From positions 558,001 to 622,000 of the forward strand of contig JYIP02000003.1 in NCBI GenBank assembly GCA_001051155.2: a stretch of DNA of 64,000 nt, read 5' to 3'. The translations under genes and the position numbers were made by a program. The DNA is from Chrysoporthe austroafricana (lineage: Eukaryota > Ascomycota > Sordariomycetes > Diaporthales > Cryphonectriaceae). This document shows, in pieces, positions 22,970-35,672 of this stretch. Every line of letters begins with the position of its first letter. Positions within the stretch are counted from its first letter, which is position 1. The notes under the pieces were generated by a model that saw only the letters and a program-made list of their open reading frames with translations, did not search any database and was not told where the DNA came from.

Positions 22970-25900
22970 ACAGGCCAACCCAAGTCAGACACAGAGAATT
23001 TCGGTTCCTCCCGTAAGGCTGAAGGAGCAATCTGCCTTTTTGGTATGGCCTGACACGGAATAATGGCCGTGGCGACTTTCTGTTTTCGACTGCAGATGCC
23101 GATCGTCATTCTCACTCGGCTTCGGATGCTACCTTGTTCTTGTACACATGGCAGTGTAGCCGCGTAGCCGTGACGTCTCTGGGCATTACGCTGACTCCTG
23201 TCAGTACGGTTAACTCGGAATGAGGAGCGCCATCCACGAGGTGCCAATATCTAGCGCACGTACCTATTCTTGCCTCTCGATGTGGCCGGTGCATGCCTGG
23301 ATGTGAGATGTTGAGACAGGCTGTGCCGAATGTCACGTCGTGCTTGTGACAACAGCCCTGTGTGTGGCCACGCATTTAATGACGTTGAAACAGGTATTTA
23401 GAGTTACACGGAGGCGGACACAGCCACGGTCTGAAGGCTTGAGGCACTCTGCCTTATTGGACCGTCGCGGACTCCTGAGGAAGCTTCTTCTGCCCTACAA
23501 AATTAGTGAACCACCGCCAGCCTCCCTGATCGTGCTTGTATAACTCGTGTACGACCCTCGCTTCACTTCTTGTGTAGTATCGTGTGACCAAGACTCCTGG
23601 TCCGCCATCGGGTAATTAGCCTGCTGCATCTTTGGAGGGGGGGGGCCGCAGGCAAATTCAGGAGGGCTGCATTGCGTTGCAAGACATGCCATACTGGAAT
23701 GATGCCGCCGGCTCCTCCTGCCTCTCTCGAGCGCGCTGCAGACGCTGGGCAGACTTGGGTGGTGCCTGGTGATGGTGGGATCCGGCATTTGCTCGGCGGC
23801 CAACGGGCGACGGTGCCGACGCGACCGAGCCACATAACCTCATCTCGACTTTTACACAGCAGCAAGCGCACCGTAGCATTCGATCGGGGCCCCAGACGCA
23901 CACGCACTTACCTAGTAGTATACGAATGTAAAATGACGGGAACAACCCCCCAATCTGAACCAAGAGCCGAAGCCGTAGCGACATGGGATGTCCGACACGC
24001 CGCTGGCTTCCATGTCATCCGGAGGCGACCTCGCCTGATGGGGCAAAATGGTCGCAAGGTGACACTGCAGGCGGAGGTCACCAAGAGTGTGGTGTCTACC
24101 ATAGTACTCTACATACGGGGAAAGTACATGCATAAACGCGCCTGTGGTCGGCCGCCCGCGCAGCTGCATTGTACCCTTTGCAGGCCGACTCTGCGACGGA
24201 CGAGCGACACACCGCTTGCCTCGGAGCTACAGAACTGGCAAGCGTGTCGTACAAGCTTTTCTGCGACAAGCAGCGTCGCACCGACGGTGCATTAGTACGC
24301 ACGCCCAACTCTGATGGGATTTGCCGTTCGTCCGTCCGCCCGCTCGCCCGCCAGTCAGACCAAGCACCGGCGAGCACGGCGTTGCCCTCTGTGGCCCAGC
24401 GATATGATACCATGTAACGTGCTATCACGGGCGATGCGGGAGAACGTTTCTGGAAGACCTGCCGCCTAGGCCTCTTACGCTGTTGTACTATGATGGAAAT
24501 CGACCCCTGACCCTTCCCCACAGGGAGCGTAAACTTACTGGGCAGAGAGACTCCATTTTGCATAGCAAGGCTTGGCTGTTACCTTAGGCGCCGATATCAT
24601 GCCCGAGCAGACGTAGACGAGAAGCTCGCGGGTGGGGGTGATGCCCTGTCAGACACTCGCCCATCGACACCTCGCCAGCTCGTCAGCTCCGGCCGTCGCT
24701 CGCGTCCGCCGTGGTCTCGGAAGCTTGATCAGTGGATACCCCCCAAGATTCCTGTGCTATGCGACTGCGACCCTCCGCGGAATCAAAGCAAGCAGCGCGA
24801 GGGGGGAGGGGGCGCGCGCCGCCCTGCTGCGCTCGAGGGCGACGAGACGATGTGCTACGTAGGATGTGCTGATTAGTGCTACAGCCAGCGTTCATCTCCG
24901 AAGCGCCCGCCCAGCTCACTACGGTACGGTACAGCGAGGCGACCGGCGCCGCGGTTCTGGGCTACCCCTGAGCGCCGGTGATCTCGCCCAGTCCACCATG
25001 ATTGGCCGTGCCGAGGTTACTCCGTCTCCCATGTTCCTTATCGAGATAGCTACGCGACGGCACGGCAGATGGCCGTCCTGGCACCAAGCTGCGCCCGGGC
25101 CCGGTAGGTCGTTCCGAATGTGTTCGGGAGAGTCGGACTAGGAGAGGGGGGGAGATTGCGTTCTCGATTCTAGCCCGCCTCTGGACAGATCAGCCATGCT
25201 TGATACAGAAACCGATCGTCGACGGCGAGCAAGAGCCCCGTATGTAGCGCGTATGCTGGGGCCGCCCTGTATTCACGGCAGCGATGCGACGATATGGGAT
25301 TCTTCGATTCCGCATCCCAGCCCGAGCAGCAGGGTCTAGGGTAGCGGTCTCGTTGATATCAACCAAGGAAACGCGACGAGGCTAGCCACTTAGCCCCTGG
25401 GTGGCCTCTTCGCAGCCGCGCTGTAGGATGTCGAAGACCTGGCTGCCGGTTTCTCTGTAGCGTCGATATCGAAGCCATGTCGAAGGTCCCTAGATAGCGC
25501 GGTCCTCCCAGCTGCGAGGTACGGTTCTCTCCCTCCCCACCCCCTTGCCTTGTTGCCCCCCATGGCGACTCGGCTTCCGGGCTCTCTGTGCATGGCATTC
25601 CAAAATGGGACCAGTCGCGCCCGCGCTCACGGCCCTGATGCTGCGCTGCAGCGCGCGGGCGTGGCTGAGCTGCATGATCAACGACGTCGGGCGCCCGGCC
25701 CTGCGATGTTTCGCCATCCGTGCGAGCCATCTCGGGTCGGGGGGGAGGGGTGAATGTCCTTTTGATCGACGGAGACGTCCATTGGCCCTCCATCACATGC
25801 TAAAATTGTCAGTGCCATGCATCACCCGTACCTAGCCGCAGCACCGGCCGCAGCCTGGGCCACCGGCGGCCGGGCGGCCATCAGGACGTGGGCACTCTGG

Positions 25901-26048
25901 GGTAGAGAGCAGCGCGCTGGACAGGGGATCTCCGCGGCAGGTTCATCGACTGGACGAGAGGCTGCCCGGAGTTGTGGCGCAGCAGGTTTGAGATCTGCCC
26001 ACCCGCTGTCCGGCCGCCACGCCCCTACTAAGGTGCCAAGGTACCTAC

Positions 26049-26105
26049 CGCACGCACGCACGCCCGCCCGCACGTACTGGGTAGTACGCACGCACGCACG
26101 CACGA
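26049..26105. repeat. CGCA tetranucleotide arrays flanking a hairpin
   Basis: Two (CGCA)n-type runs at about 26049-26074 and 26096-26104 flank an inverted repeat CGTACT...AGTACG with a four-base loop. Confidence 0.75.
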
Positions 26106-26475
26106 TCGGAACCAGTCTCTGCAGGCCTGCACGTTGTTGCACCCGGAGGTGCGGCCTGAAGGGCACTGGCCGCCGGGGGCGACGAGGTTGTTGAAACCAC
26201 CCTGCCACTGCCTGCGCGCCGTCGCCAACCCTGAGTCGTCCAGGGTGGTATCGGGCCCCTCCCCCGAGGAGATACAGGAGAAACAGGAGATAGCACGAGC
26301 GTCCGGAAATAAGGCGCCATCCCATCCCATCCCAAGGCTGCTGGCGGTTTTGGTCTCAGACGTGACCGCGCGGAAGATCGTCTAGCCCTGGTTGGGCAGC
26401 GGGCTATTCTTGGAAGGCCTGATCGGCATCCGCACCATGAGATGGCGTCGGCCATAAGGATAGCCACTGGCCCGG

Positions 26476-26541
26476 CGCCTCCCCGCCCTCGCCTCCCCGC
26501 CCTCGCCTCCCCTCCATCCCTCCCTCCCTGCCCCCCCCCCT
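26476..26541. repeat. C-rich pyrimidine tract
   Basis: Imperfect CCTCCCCGCC units grade into CCTCCCTCC and a run of ten C residues. Confidence 0.75.
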
Positions 26542-27101
26542 ATGCCGAACCTGACGTGAATCGTGCTGGGCGCTGCAGGTCATGCATGCAACGTGCGGTG
26601 CGGTGCGGCGACAGCCTCGTGGTGTCTCTGGCGAGCGCGAAGCGTCACAGCCTCACGGGGCCAAGAAGGTTGGGGAAGACTGCGAAGACTGCATACAGTA
26701 CGTCCGTACAGTTAACTACATAGTATGTACAGCAGAGGGCAGGGCACATGACGTGGGCGCTTATGTCAGGCGCTAGGTGTCCGTCTAGCTGGATTCGAGC
26801 GGCCCTGTGGACCAAGACCGAGCCTGTTTCGCAGAGGAGCCACCTGGATTCCTTAGCACCATAGTGCGTACGTAGTAGTTCAGCTTCCACGGACGGCGGT
26901 GCCACGTCAAGGTGGCTGGCCCCCGGGCGTCGCCTACCATGCTGTGGTGGTACTGCCCCAGAAGAAAACCTGGAGGCGTGCGCTGGGCACGGATCGTGGC
27001 AAAAGAGGCGTCTGGTGTCTGATCCACCGCGTACCAGCGTCCTGCCCAGCCGGTATTCTCATGTATTATGTAGGTACGCAGCACGGCGGGCGGGCGGGCT
27101 G

Positions 27102-27128
27102 CCCTGGCCTGGCCTGGCCTGGCCTGGC
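27102..27128. repeat. CCTGG pentanucleotide tandem array
   Basis: About five tandem CCTGG units. The same pentamer recurs at 28508-28522 and, in reverse complement, at about 29586-29600. Confidence 0.85.
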
Positions 27129-30100
27129 GGCGATGGCACCCCCCCAGGGGCCGCCAGCAGCAACCCAACCGGCGATCCTGACGGCGCCTTGCGACTTCAC
27201 CACCCGGGGCGAGTCATGCACCCTCAGCCATGTGTGCCCATGTGTGCTGTCAGGGCTGAGGGCGCACTTGTCGAGGGGCCACTCGGGCCCCGCCCGCACC
27301 ATGTGGACTCGTGAGAAATGATGACGATCCCTGCGTCGCCAAGAGGAGACATAGGCACCCAGGGATCGTGGAGCGGTAGACAGGGGATCCCATTCCAAGG
27401 TCCACGAACGTCGACATCCACTAGTGCCGGGCCTTCGAGCCCCCCCTCCCCCCTCCTCGCCGTAGGGCTGAGAATGAAACCGAGGCCGATCCTTGCGGCT
27501 TTGCCCTCAGGGCTGGCCTGTGGTGAAGGACGAGCCGCAGGGCGCCGGGAGGGGAGGCTGGGATGGGCTGGTGGGAGACCTGCCCGCCGGCGCCCCTGGG
27601 GGCTGGAGCCGTCGTCCCTCCTCCCCTCCTCCGCGATGCCTACCGGCCTGCTGATCAGATGACCTCGCTGGGCTGCTTGCTAGAAGCGACCGAGCCACAC
27701 GCTGGTCCCCAGCCATGCAGCCACTTAGTTCACCACGTCTGGGCCCACACGCTAGATCCTGCGGTCCACCCGCCTGAGTTGCATCCAGGTGCTAGGCCCC
27801 GTATCTTTTGTTTTCTTTTTTGTCTCGTCCGTCCTCCTCCTCTCGACGATCTGTCGACTATAGAAGACATGTCCGTAGTGTGCAGAGAGGATCGGATCTT
27901 TGCGTCTGGACCTAAGCAAGCAGGAGGAGGACATTCTTACTCTGGCACGGATTCGTATGTCCTCGCGATGGTCCTCCCATCCGATGTACCAAGTAGTAAA
28001 CATGGAAACGGTACTCTTGCGCGCGAGGGAGTCTGTGGCGAGTCCGAGACACAGGAAACAGCGGGGCCCGTCATATGAAATGCAACCCCGGGCCAGAGGC
28101 GTGACCTCGTCCAGCGCGCCCGGGCGTGAAACAGACAGACGAAGAGCCAGACCCTCCCCGCCGGCGGAGCTCAATCTGCTGTCACCGCTACCGCCGACTT
28201 AGGCTGCAACTTTCGAGTGCTTATACTGTACATACTAAGTAAGCAGCGCGATGGGAATCCGCCTACCTGGCAGACGGATCCTACCCGAGGGAACGGTCGC
28301 AACGCCGGAGAAAATGCCCACGTCAGGCTAGAGGGCTCGGTCGCCCCCAGACGTCCGGCGACCCGGGAGGGGCACCGTCATCTCTCGACAGGCATATCCG
28401 TAGCTCTGAGAGAACCAGAGGCTCGGCGACCCCTCGTCCCCCATTGACGTGGCCCGCCTGGGGCCAGCAGCTCGCTAGGCGACTAGCTGACGGCCTAAAC
28501 GCCTGGTGCTGGCCTGGCCTGGCGAGCCGCATCAGCCCGGGACGCTCTGCGAGGCCAGGCTGGAAGAGGACTTAGGACGAGGAGGCCATGACGCTGCCCT
28601 GCCTCGTCCCCCTCCTCCTCCCCCCTCCCCTCAATTTATGAGTCTGACTTGCATGCAGATTAGGCGTGCGTGGGCCGGTTGATAAGCTTGGACGACGGTG
28701 GCCCGGCGCCCGGCGCACACAGCATGGACGTGCTCCGTACACGCACGTAGTCAGTCAAACACACAGCCAGAGGGCGAACGGGGCGACCGCGAGCCGTGTT
28801 TCGGAAACGGGCCTGTGTGCCTCGGCCACCCCATCGCTCCATCATCCCCCCCAACGTGCATTGCTGCGCTTGCATTCGACGCATTGCAGCCTGCAGTCGT
28901 CAGGGGCTCGCTGCTGTGAACGGTCGGTCCTTTTGCGATATCACCACCGCCTTGGGCGGCGGGCAGTGCCGCGGTGGAATTCCGGCCACGAGGTCGTAGG
29001 ATGACTGCAGGGTGGCCTCACGCGCTCGGACCGTCAGGCGACGAGCGCCCGGCTGCATGCGAGGGGGCAGCTGGACAGCGCTGTTGGGCGCAGGACGGAC
29101 GGGGCCCAGAAGCTCGCTCCAGGGACCGGCGCGACCGGAGGCTTGGGGGCGGGCGAGAAGAGTGGGATGACGGAGGGAGGGTGTGGGTTGATCGAGCCCG
29201 CCAAGGGTCCTTCTTTTTTTGTGTGTGTGTTTTTTTTTTACTACTCTTGAAAACCTAACCCAGCGCGCGAAGGCGATTTCTCGGATCGAGGCTCGCGTCA
29301 TCATCTTACCGTCCCGCTGCGGCGCACAGCAGGCCAGGCTGACCTCATCTGTCCCTGGTCCGGGACACGCATGCGACGCCGCCGCCGCCTGCGCGAATTT
29401 TCCTGTAGCCTCGCGCGAGACTGGCGGTCAGGTGGAAGAGGGCCTCGCCGGGGTGCGATCCTGGTGGCCTCAGCCCAGAGTGTGAGCCTCGCCAGCGCCG
29501 GCGCCCGCGGTTCCGCCCTTTTGCCGGTGCCGTGACAGCCAGGTCCGTCCAAGGCAGAGACGGCGACAGGCCTCGGTACGAACGCCAGGCCAGGCCAGTG
29601 CCTGCGCCGTGTCCGGAGGAGGTCCGTCTTCAAGGGCCTAGAGGAGGGCCGTCCAGCCCGGCAGATGCGATCCACCACCAGCCTTGCGTACGGCCGACCC
29701 CCATCCCGCGGTCGGTTGGGGTCTGTTCTGGTGGACCTGTCGCCCAGGTCAGTCCGAGGTTGGCCACGCGGTGCAGATCCCGCTGCCGTCCAAGCGCGTG
29801 AATGGCGGTGTCATCCAGCGGCGTCTAGGTCAGGCCTGTCAGGCCTGTACCGCATCGCGAGAGGGACGCAGCGCGGGTGTCCACGACCTAGCGCATGGGC
29901 GTCTCGCCGTGCGCAGAGGCCGGCCTGCTGCCAAGCGGCCTCGAGTGCTGATCGATCGACAGACGCTGCGGTCAGACTCCTTGGGGTTTCGGGTCCGCCA
30001 TTGGCCTGAAGGCTAAGAACAGCCGCAGTTACCGGCGTCAAGGCAAGAGAGATCTCCTCGAGGCCCAGCGTCGGATTTAGTAAACATGCGGGTCCAGGGC

Positions 30101-30920
30101 GAGGTCCTGCCGCCCGGGCTTACTAGATACATGCTATAGTAGTACCGTATAAGAAGTACGTACATGCTACGGTAGGGCTGACCTGCGGCAATACGGCCGT
30201 CCTCCTGTGGTACTATATTCCAAGGTTTGTCGAGGAGGGCAGAGCCACAGCCGGTGGGATGCCCAGCGCTGGCTGGTCTCCCCCTGCAGGGCTGCCACAG
30301 TATACATACATACTTAGTATCAGCACCTCGAATCCGACCTAGCGCGAACGGTGGGGCTCACAGGTTGCATGATTGGGGTTATGGGAGGGAAAGAGGCTTT
30401 ACTATGTAAGAAGAACAAAAAAGATCGCAGCGTACTCTGCCCGTTCCGCACTTACTATATACTACTATGGTACACCCAATGTTTCATGCTCGGTACTTTT
30501 TGGTCGCGGAAAAGCAATAGACCGAGTCTAACGAGCCGGGGGGCCTATCCAACCCTCAGCACGCCAGGCGGCGCATCGACCTGCAGACCAAGATGCAGTG
30601 ATGACCAACGTCCGGCCTAGAGCATCCCCCTTCCCACGCGATTGGGACAGGTGTGCGGGCGGGCTCGAGACGGCGTGGCCCTGCGCTGCTCTACCCGGAA
30701 AGGCGCGAGGGGATCCATCTCCCCACGTTGTGCTGTTCCGCTGTGGCCCTCACTTCCATGTGTGCCACGTTCAAGGCACTGACAAGTGTCGCGAGGGAAG
30801 GGGGGCGGCAAGAGAGGGAGAGTGGGGGGGACGTGTTGCGTTGCATCTGGCGGTACTACGATAGTATCCGTACGACAACGGCCGTGGGCACGCACGGAGC
30901 GCCTGTACAGATGACTCGCA

Positions 30921-30980
30921 AAGGGGAGAGGCGAGGGAGAGGCGAGGGAGAGGCGAGGGAGAGAGGAGGGGAGGGGAGGG
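30921..30980. repeat. 12-bp purine minisatellite
   Basis: Three tandem copies of a GAGAGGCGAGGG-like unit, passing into GAGGGGAGGGG. Confidence 0.8.
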
Positions 30981-31479
30981 GCTGACATTGGACGTGAGGA
31001 CTCGAGATGTCCTGCTGCGGCGTGACTCTGCAGGGCCACCAAAGCACCTCCTACGGGATACCTAGGGCGTGGTACTAGATACGGACGCCCACAGTCAGTA
31101 CGTACTGGGATACCAGCGGTACCCCAAATATCTTCCCCCCCCTCCCCCTCCCCAGGGCTAGTCGGGGGAGGAACGGACCCCTCTCTTTCTCTCAGCTTGG
31201 CTTGCGCCGTTCTGCCCTACAGGGATGACGGAGGGGATCAGCCCTGAAAGGCTATGGCGAGGGCGGGGGTCCCCAGAGCTGCAAGGCCGCTGTGCTCGCT
31301 GTGCCGTTCGAATGTCTCTCTTAGGTAAGACGGGCTGTACCATAGCGGCCACTAGAGGCAGGTACGTACCCTACATAGTATCTCGACACTCCGCGGTACC
31401 GTCAACCTCACATGGCATGTATGTACCCTGGGCTCGGCTGTACCGCGTGCGAGCATCGTGGGTGAGCATCCTACACACA

Positions 31480-31509
31480 GGCGCGCGCGCGCGCACACAC
31501 ACACGCAGA
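31480..31509. repeat. (GC)n(AC)n microsatellite
   Basis: Alternating GC for about 13 bases, directly followed by alternating CA. Confidence 0.85.
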
Positions 31510-31687
31510 CAGACCCGACTCTAGCGACTTGTCTCGCCTATTCTTCTACTTTCTCCTTCATCTTATTGTCGTCGAGCTCTCCAGCAGGGGCTCGACAGAA
31601 GGGACACGCGGGCTCTCCACACATCCTCCTGCGACGTGCGTCAGGACCATCCGCGGCAGGGCGGCGGACTGTCCTGCCAGAACGAGT

Positions 31688-31718
31688 ATTTTTTTTTCTT
31701 TTTCTTCTTTTTTTTTTC
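31688..31718. repeat. T-rich tract
   Basis: Runs of 8-10 T residues separated by single C residues. Confidence 0.8.
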
Positions 31719-32187
31719 CTCTTCTCCCACAGCCTTGGCTGGGGTGCTCGCGGCGTCTGCTCGTCCTGCTGCCTCTGGCTGCATGAGCAATCGGCGTCTC
31801 CACCGCGCGGTCCTGCATGTCATCACCTGGGCCCGGGGCCGGGGCTGCGTCACTCATTCACCATCTCGCCCTCAGCCCTTTGTCGGGACGAGAAAAGAGG
31901 AGAAGAAGAGAACGAGAGAGAGAGAGGCGGGAAAGCGAGAAAGGGCCACGGCGCTCGAGGACTCGAGGGCGGACCAAGCCCCCGTTGCCCACCAGGGAAC
32001 GGAAGCGAGACGAAGCAGCCAAAGAACCCGGAGCAGCCCTCTGTGGTCTGCGGAGAGGCCTGACTGGGTCACCCCACCTCGCCCGGACTGACGCTGTCAG
32101 CTCTGCGGAAGTGCATGTCTCACTGGTTGGGTTCAGCGAGAGGAGGTGAGGGAGAAGGTGAGAGGGTGACCGAGGCAGGGTGACGGA

Positions 32188-32279
32188 GGAAGAGAAGAAA
32201 AAGAGCGAGAGAGAGAGAGATAGACACACACAAAGAGAGAGAGACAGAAAGAGACAGAGAGAGAAGAGGGAGAGAAAAT
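32188..32279. repeat. GA-rich tract with CA interruption
   Basis: About 90 bases of nearly pure purine on the plus strand with (GA)n cores and a short CACACACA segment. This type of tract can adopt triplex structures. Confidence 0.85.
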
Positions 32280-33478
32280 AAGTCACGCAGTGGATGAGAA
32301 TGAGCGGAGCGATCCTCTCTGCGCCCACCACTGGTTCAACCAGTGTCCAGCGTCCGGATGCTATGGTACAGATACCGCCGTCTTAGGTACATACCCAGGT
32401 ACCTCCATCATACTGTGGTACAGCAGCTCTGACCCTGGTCTTGCCCCCCTCCACCCCCCCTCACCCCCATGCCCCTCGAAATCGCTTATCCCTGCTACCC
32501 GTTGGAGGCGCTACAGCCTGAACCGCACCGAGTACTCATTACAGGCTTCAGGGTTCTAACTTAGTCCTCCAGGGGAGGCCCCCCCCATGGCCCAGCAACC
32601 CCATGTTCCTCCTTGCGAAGAGTGCCGGAGACGGGAGGGAAAAAAGAGAGGGAAAAAAGAAGCGGGCGCTAGCCCCATGAAGCAGCATCCAGCAATCCAC
32701 CATCCGCCCTATGGGGTCCTCGGTCCCTGTCCCCTGGGGCCACACACCTCCAGGTCTACTGACAGTGTACCGCGCTGGACTGCACTTAAACTGGTTCCCA
32801 GAGGAGAAAAAGACTCGGTTCGACATAAACAGCCTCCTGCTCCTCGTCTCGACATTACTGCCGTGACCTCCTCCTCTCGTCCATCTCCGCGCCCGGGCCA
32901 ACCTCAGCTGTCCGTATGAGTTTCCACGCCCTCGTGACCTCTGCCTCTGCCCTCGTATGATTGCACTGCTTCGATCCCCTCCCGGCCGCTGAGAGCTCGC
33001 TGCGCCCAACTCGGCCAACCCGCCCGCCCCACGCCCCAGCCAGCGTAGCTGTCGGTGTCGGTGTCTGCGCAGAGGACGACAGCAGCACGCTGGAGACTGC
33101 GCCCAGCAGATCCGAATAAATCGAGCCCCCGTCCCCATTCCCACCAGGGAGGAGGAGCAGGCCAGCAGATGCATCGCGGCAGATAGGCCTCGACCGCCTC
33201 GCCCTGAACGCTAGCTCCTAGAGAGAAGGGATCCGAGAAGACAGCCCGCCCGGTCTTGAAGGACATCTCTACATCTGATGCTGTGGGTCACCTCGCCTCG
33301 ACCCGGTGCGACGGGATCAATGCAGCCCGCTGGGCCTGGTCCGGCCGGATGTTGTTTGCTGGTACTGACCTTGACCTCCGACAACCAGTGTCGACGGCCT
33401 CCAGAATACGACGACTTGACCTGAAACTCCACCGCCGCCGCCACCACCACCACCTACCCACCCATCCACCCACCCACC

Positions 33479-35672
33479 ATGGACATACGCGGTGCTCGAC
33501 AGGTGCCGCGGGATGCCGGGCCCCCGAGGATATCTATACATGATGATGACAGCCACAGGCCCTTTGGCGCCCACAGCCCCTTTAATTCTGGCTTCGGCCG
33601 GTCCATGTCCGGGCCCCTGGGCATCCCGAATGCGGCCTCCCACGATGCTCCTCCTCCTCCCCTCCCCCCACCAAGATTTGTCCCCGTCGCCGGGCCTCAG
33701 CCAGACCATGCCGACTTTTTCGACCGCCGCCGGAAAGAGTCCTACAGCGAGAGCCTCACCTTCTTCGGCGGGAGGAGCGACAGCAACTACGGCAGCCTGG
33801 ACCACAGCTGGAGGTCGAAGGCTGCGCAGGAGGACATGCCTGACTACATGCGCAGGGACAGCGCCGCAACTCCGACGGTGAGAGACGAGGGCTACTCGAG
33901 CCTCTCGAGCTATGCCTCCTCAGGGTAGGCCTCGCCCTTTCGCACGCGACGTAGCTGGGGGATCATGGGGTGTGGTAATGCTGACGTGCGAGGTAGGGCC
34001 CGGGACAGGTGCGGCCAGAGTTTTGGCCGCGTGCACGACCACTACCAGCTGGGCTCCAGCGAGTCCTACGACAGCCAGCAGCTGAAGAAGCTCGACGCAA
34101 AGCGGACCCTGGACAACAGGTCGCCTCCTCGTGGGTCTGCCCTCAGCGCATCTATGCGGTCCATCCAGGAGGGCCCCACGCAGCGCCTGCCGTATCGCCT
34201 GCCGCAGCTTGAGCTCTCGCTGCCCGCGAGGCCCAAGCCGAACCTGATACTGGAGTCGCCTAGGTTCACCGAAACGCCGCTGAACACTGCCGTCTCGCCT
34301 CGGAACACCAACTTCGCGCAGATCCCTCGGCAGCACGAGTATAGGTCACCCATTGAGCCCAAGTCGGCCATAGAGTTCGACCGGAGTCCCTTCTCCAGGA
34401 GCAAGAGGCAGAACTCGGGCCCCTTTCCTGACGACCTCACCGCGGCTGACAGTTACGACCATGACATGGAGTTCCCTATGGAGGAGACGAACCGCCTGCG
34501 CCATATCCACCTCGACGAGGGCCGTCACTCACGTATGAACAGTTTAAGCTACGACACTCAGCCGCCGAGCCTCAAGCGACGAGCTTCCAGTCCTCCTGGC
34601 GATGACTCCATCGTACGCCACGTGTCAAGCCAGAGTGACCTGCTCCGGCGCCGCGAGGGCGCCTCCAGGAGTAGCCCAACGCCCCGGCTGTCGGTAAACC
34701 CTCCACACGGCAGCATATCTTCCGTCTCATCAGGAGATCGGAGTGGCAGTTTCGGGGGCCTAAGCACCGCAACAAGCATGACTTCCTCGTTGTCCTTTGA
34801 CAGGAGGTCGCCTATTGGCCTGTCCCCTTCAGGTATCTCGCCAACAGAAGTGGCTACCTCGCCCTTCGCCACGCCGAGCTCCATCAACCTGAGCCCCAGG
34901 TCCACAATCGTGCCCCGGGCTAGTGCGCACCAGCGGGGTCCAAGCGATGCGAGAAACGTAGCCAGCCCAAGAAAGCTGACGGAACCAACGCTACGGCCGG
35001 GTGGCGGAGTAGGCAAGATACAGGGCTTCCACATGTGCGACTGCTGCCCCAAGAAGCCCAAGAAGTTTGATACTTATGAAGAATTGACGTAAGCTATGTC
35101 CTCTTTCTCTCTAGCAAAAGTTTCTTTTTCTCCCCCCCCCCCGGGACCGCCTCCTTATTTTTGCTTCTTCCGCCGTATATCAGTTATCTTTGCTAATCAC
35201 ACCCCCCTCTAGCGCTCATGAAGCAGAGAAGCAATACGAGTGCAGTTATTGCGGAAACCGCTTCAAGAACAAGAACGAGGCAGAACGGCATCAAAATTCA
35301 CTACACGTACGACGGCACTCGTGGTCGTGTTCAGCGCTGAGCAGCTACGACAGGGCCTTCCACGAGTCTACGACGAGACCCGGGGAGGCTGACACCTGTG
35401 GGTACTGCGGCGAGGAGTTCGTGCGGACAGGACCCAGCCCAGCAGGCCATGGGCGGAGCGTGACGGACCAGGACTGGGACGAGCGCATTCGGCATCTACA
35501 AGACCACCACAAGTTCAGGGAGTGCAACAGCGCCAAGAAATTCTTTAGGGCGGACCATTTTCGTCAGCATCTCAAGCATAGCCACGCCGGCACCAGCGGG
35601 AAGTGGACCAATATGTTGGAGAATGCGTGCATGATGGAGGAGGAACTGCCACAACCGCTCCCGGGAAGGTGA
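33479..35672 (+). CDS. fungal C2H2-type zinc finger protein
   Basis: Three exons: 33479-33924, 33997-35088 and 35213-35672. They encode 665 aa with consistent phases. The first 490 residues are Ser/Pro/Arg-rich and predicted disordered. The conserved block starts at HMCDCCPKKPKKF (C496, C499, an incomplete finger). It continues into a canonical finger with C523, C526, H539 and H544 (C-x2-C-x12-H-x4-H), then HVRRHSWSCSALS, a GEADTCGYCGEEF finger-like element, and FFRADHFRQHLKHSHAG. This multi-finger arrangement is typical of a widespread, poorly studied Pezizomycotina family, presumably of nuclear DNA-binding regulators. The ATG at 33479 follows a CCACC-rich leader. The first intron has two in-frame acceptors (AG at 33996 and at 34008). 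The stop at 35670-35672 overlaps a strong donor-like GGAAG/GTGAGC, so a further 3' exon is possible. Confidence 0.88.

Larger units (their letters stand above)
22970..33478. other. gene-poor GC-rich low-complexity block (10.5 kb)
   Basis: No supported gene. Long open frames occur on both strands, as expected in GC-rich DNA, but they are rich in Arg, Ala, Pro and Gly, overlap one another in several frames, and show no domain. The block is studded with microsatellites, poly-pyrimidine/purine tracts, CCTGG pentamer arrays and short GTAC-rich palindromic islets. The right end must contain the promoter and 5' UTR of the C2H2 gene; just before its ATG is a CCACC/CCAC-rich leader (33428-33478). Confidence 0.45.

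Noticed and set aside
25822..26330. Overlapping minus-strand frames of 140-167 codons
   Set aside because: Several frames are open at once across a microsatellite-bearing GC-rich stretch, so openness reflects base composition.
32548..33174. Minus-strand 208-codon frame upstream of the C2H2 gene
   Set aside because: Arg/Gly-rich composition typical of spurious frames in GC-rich DNA, no domain; it lies in the presumed promoter/5' UTR of the C2H2 gene.
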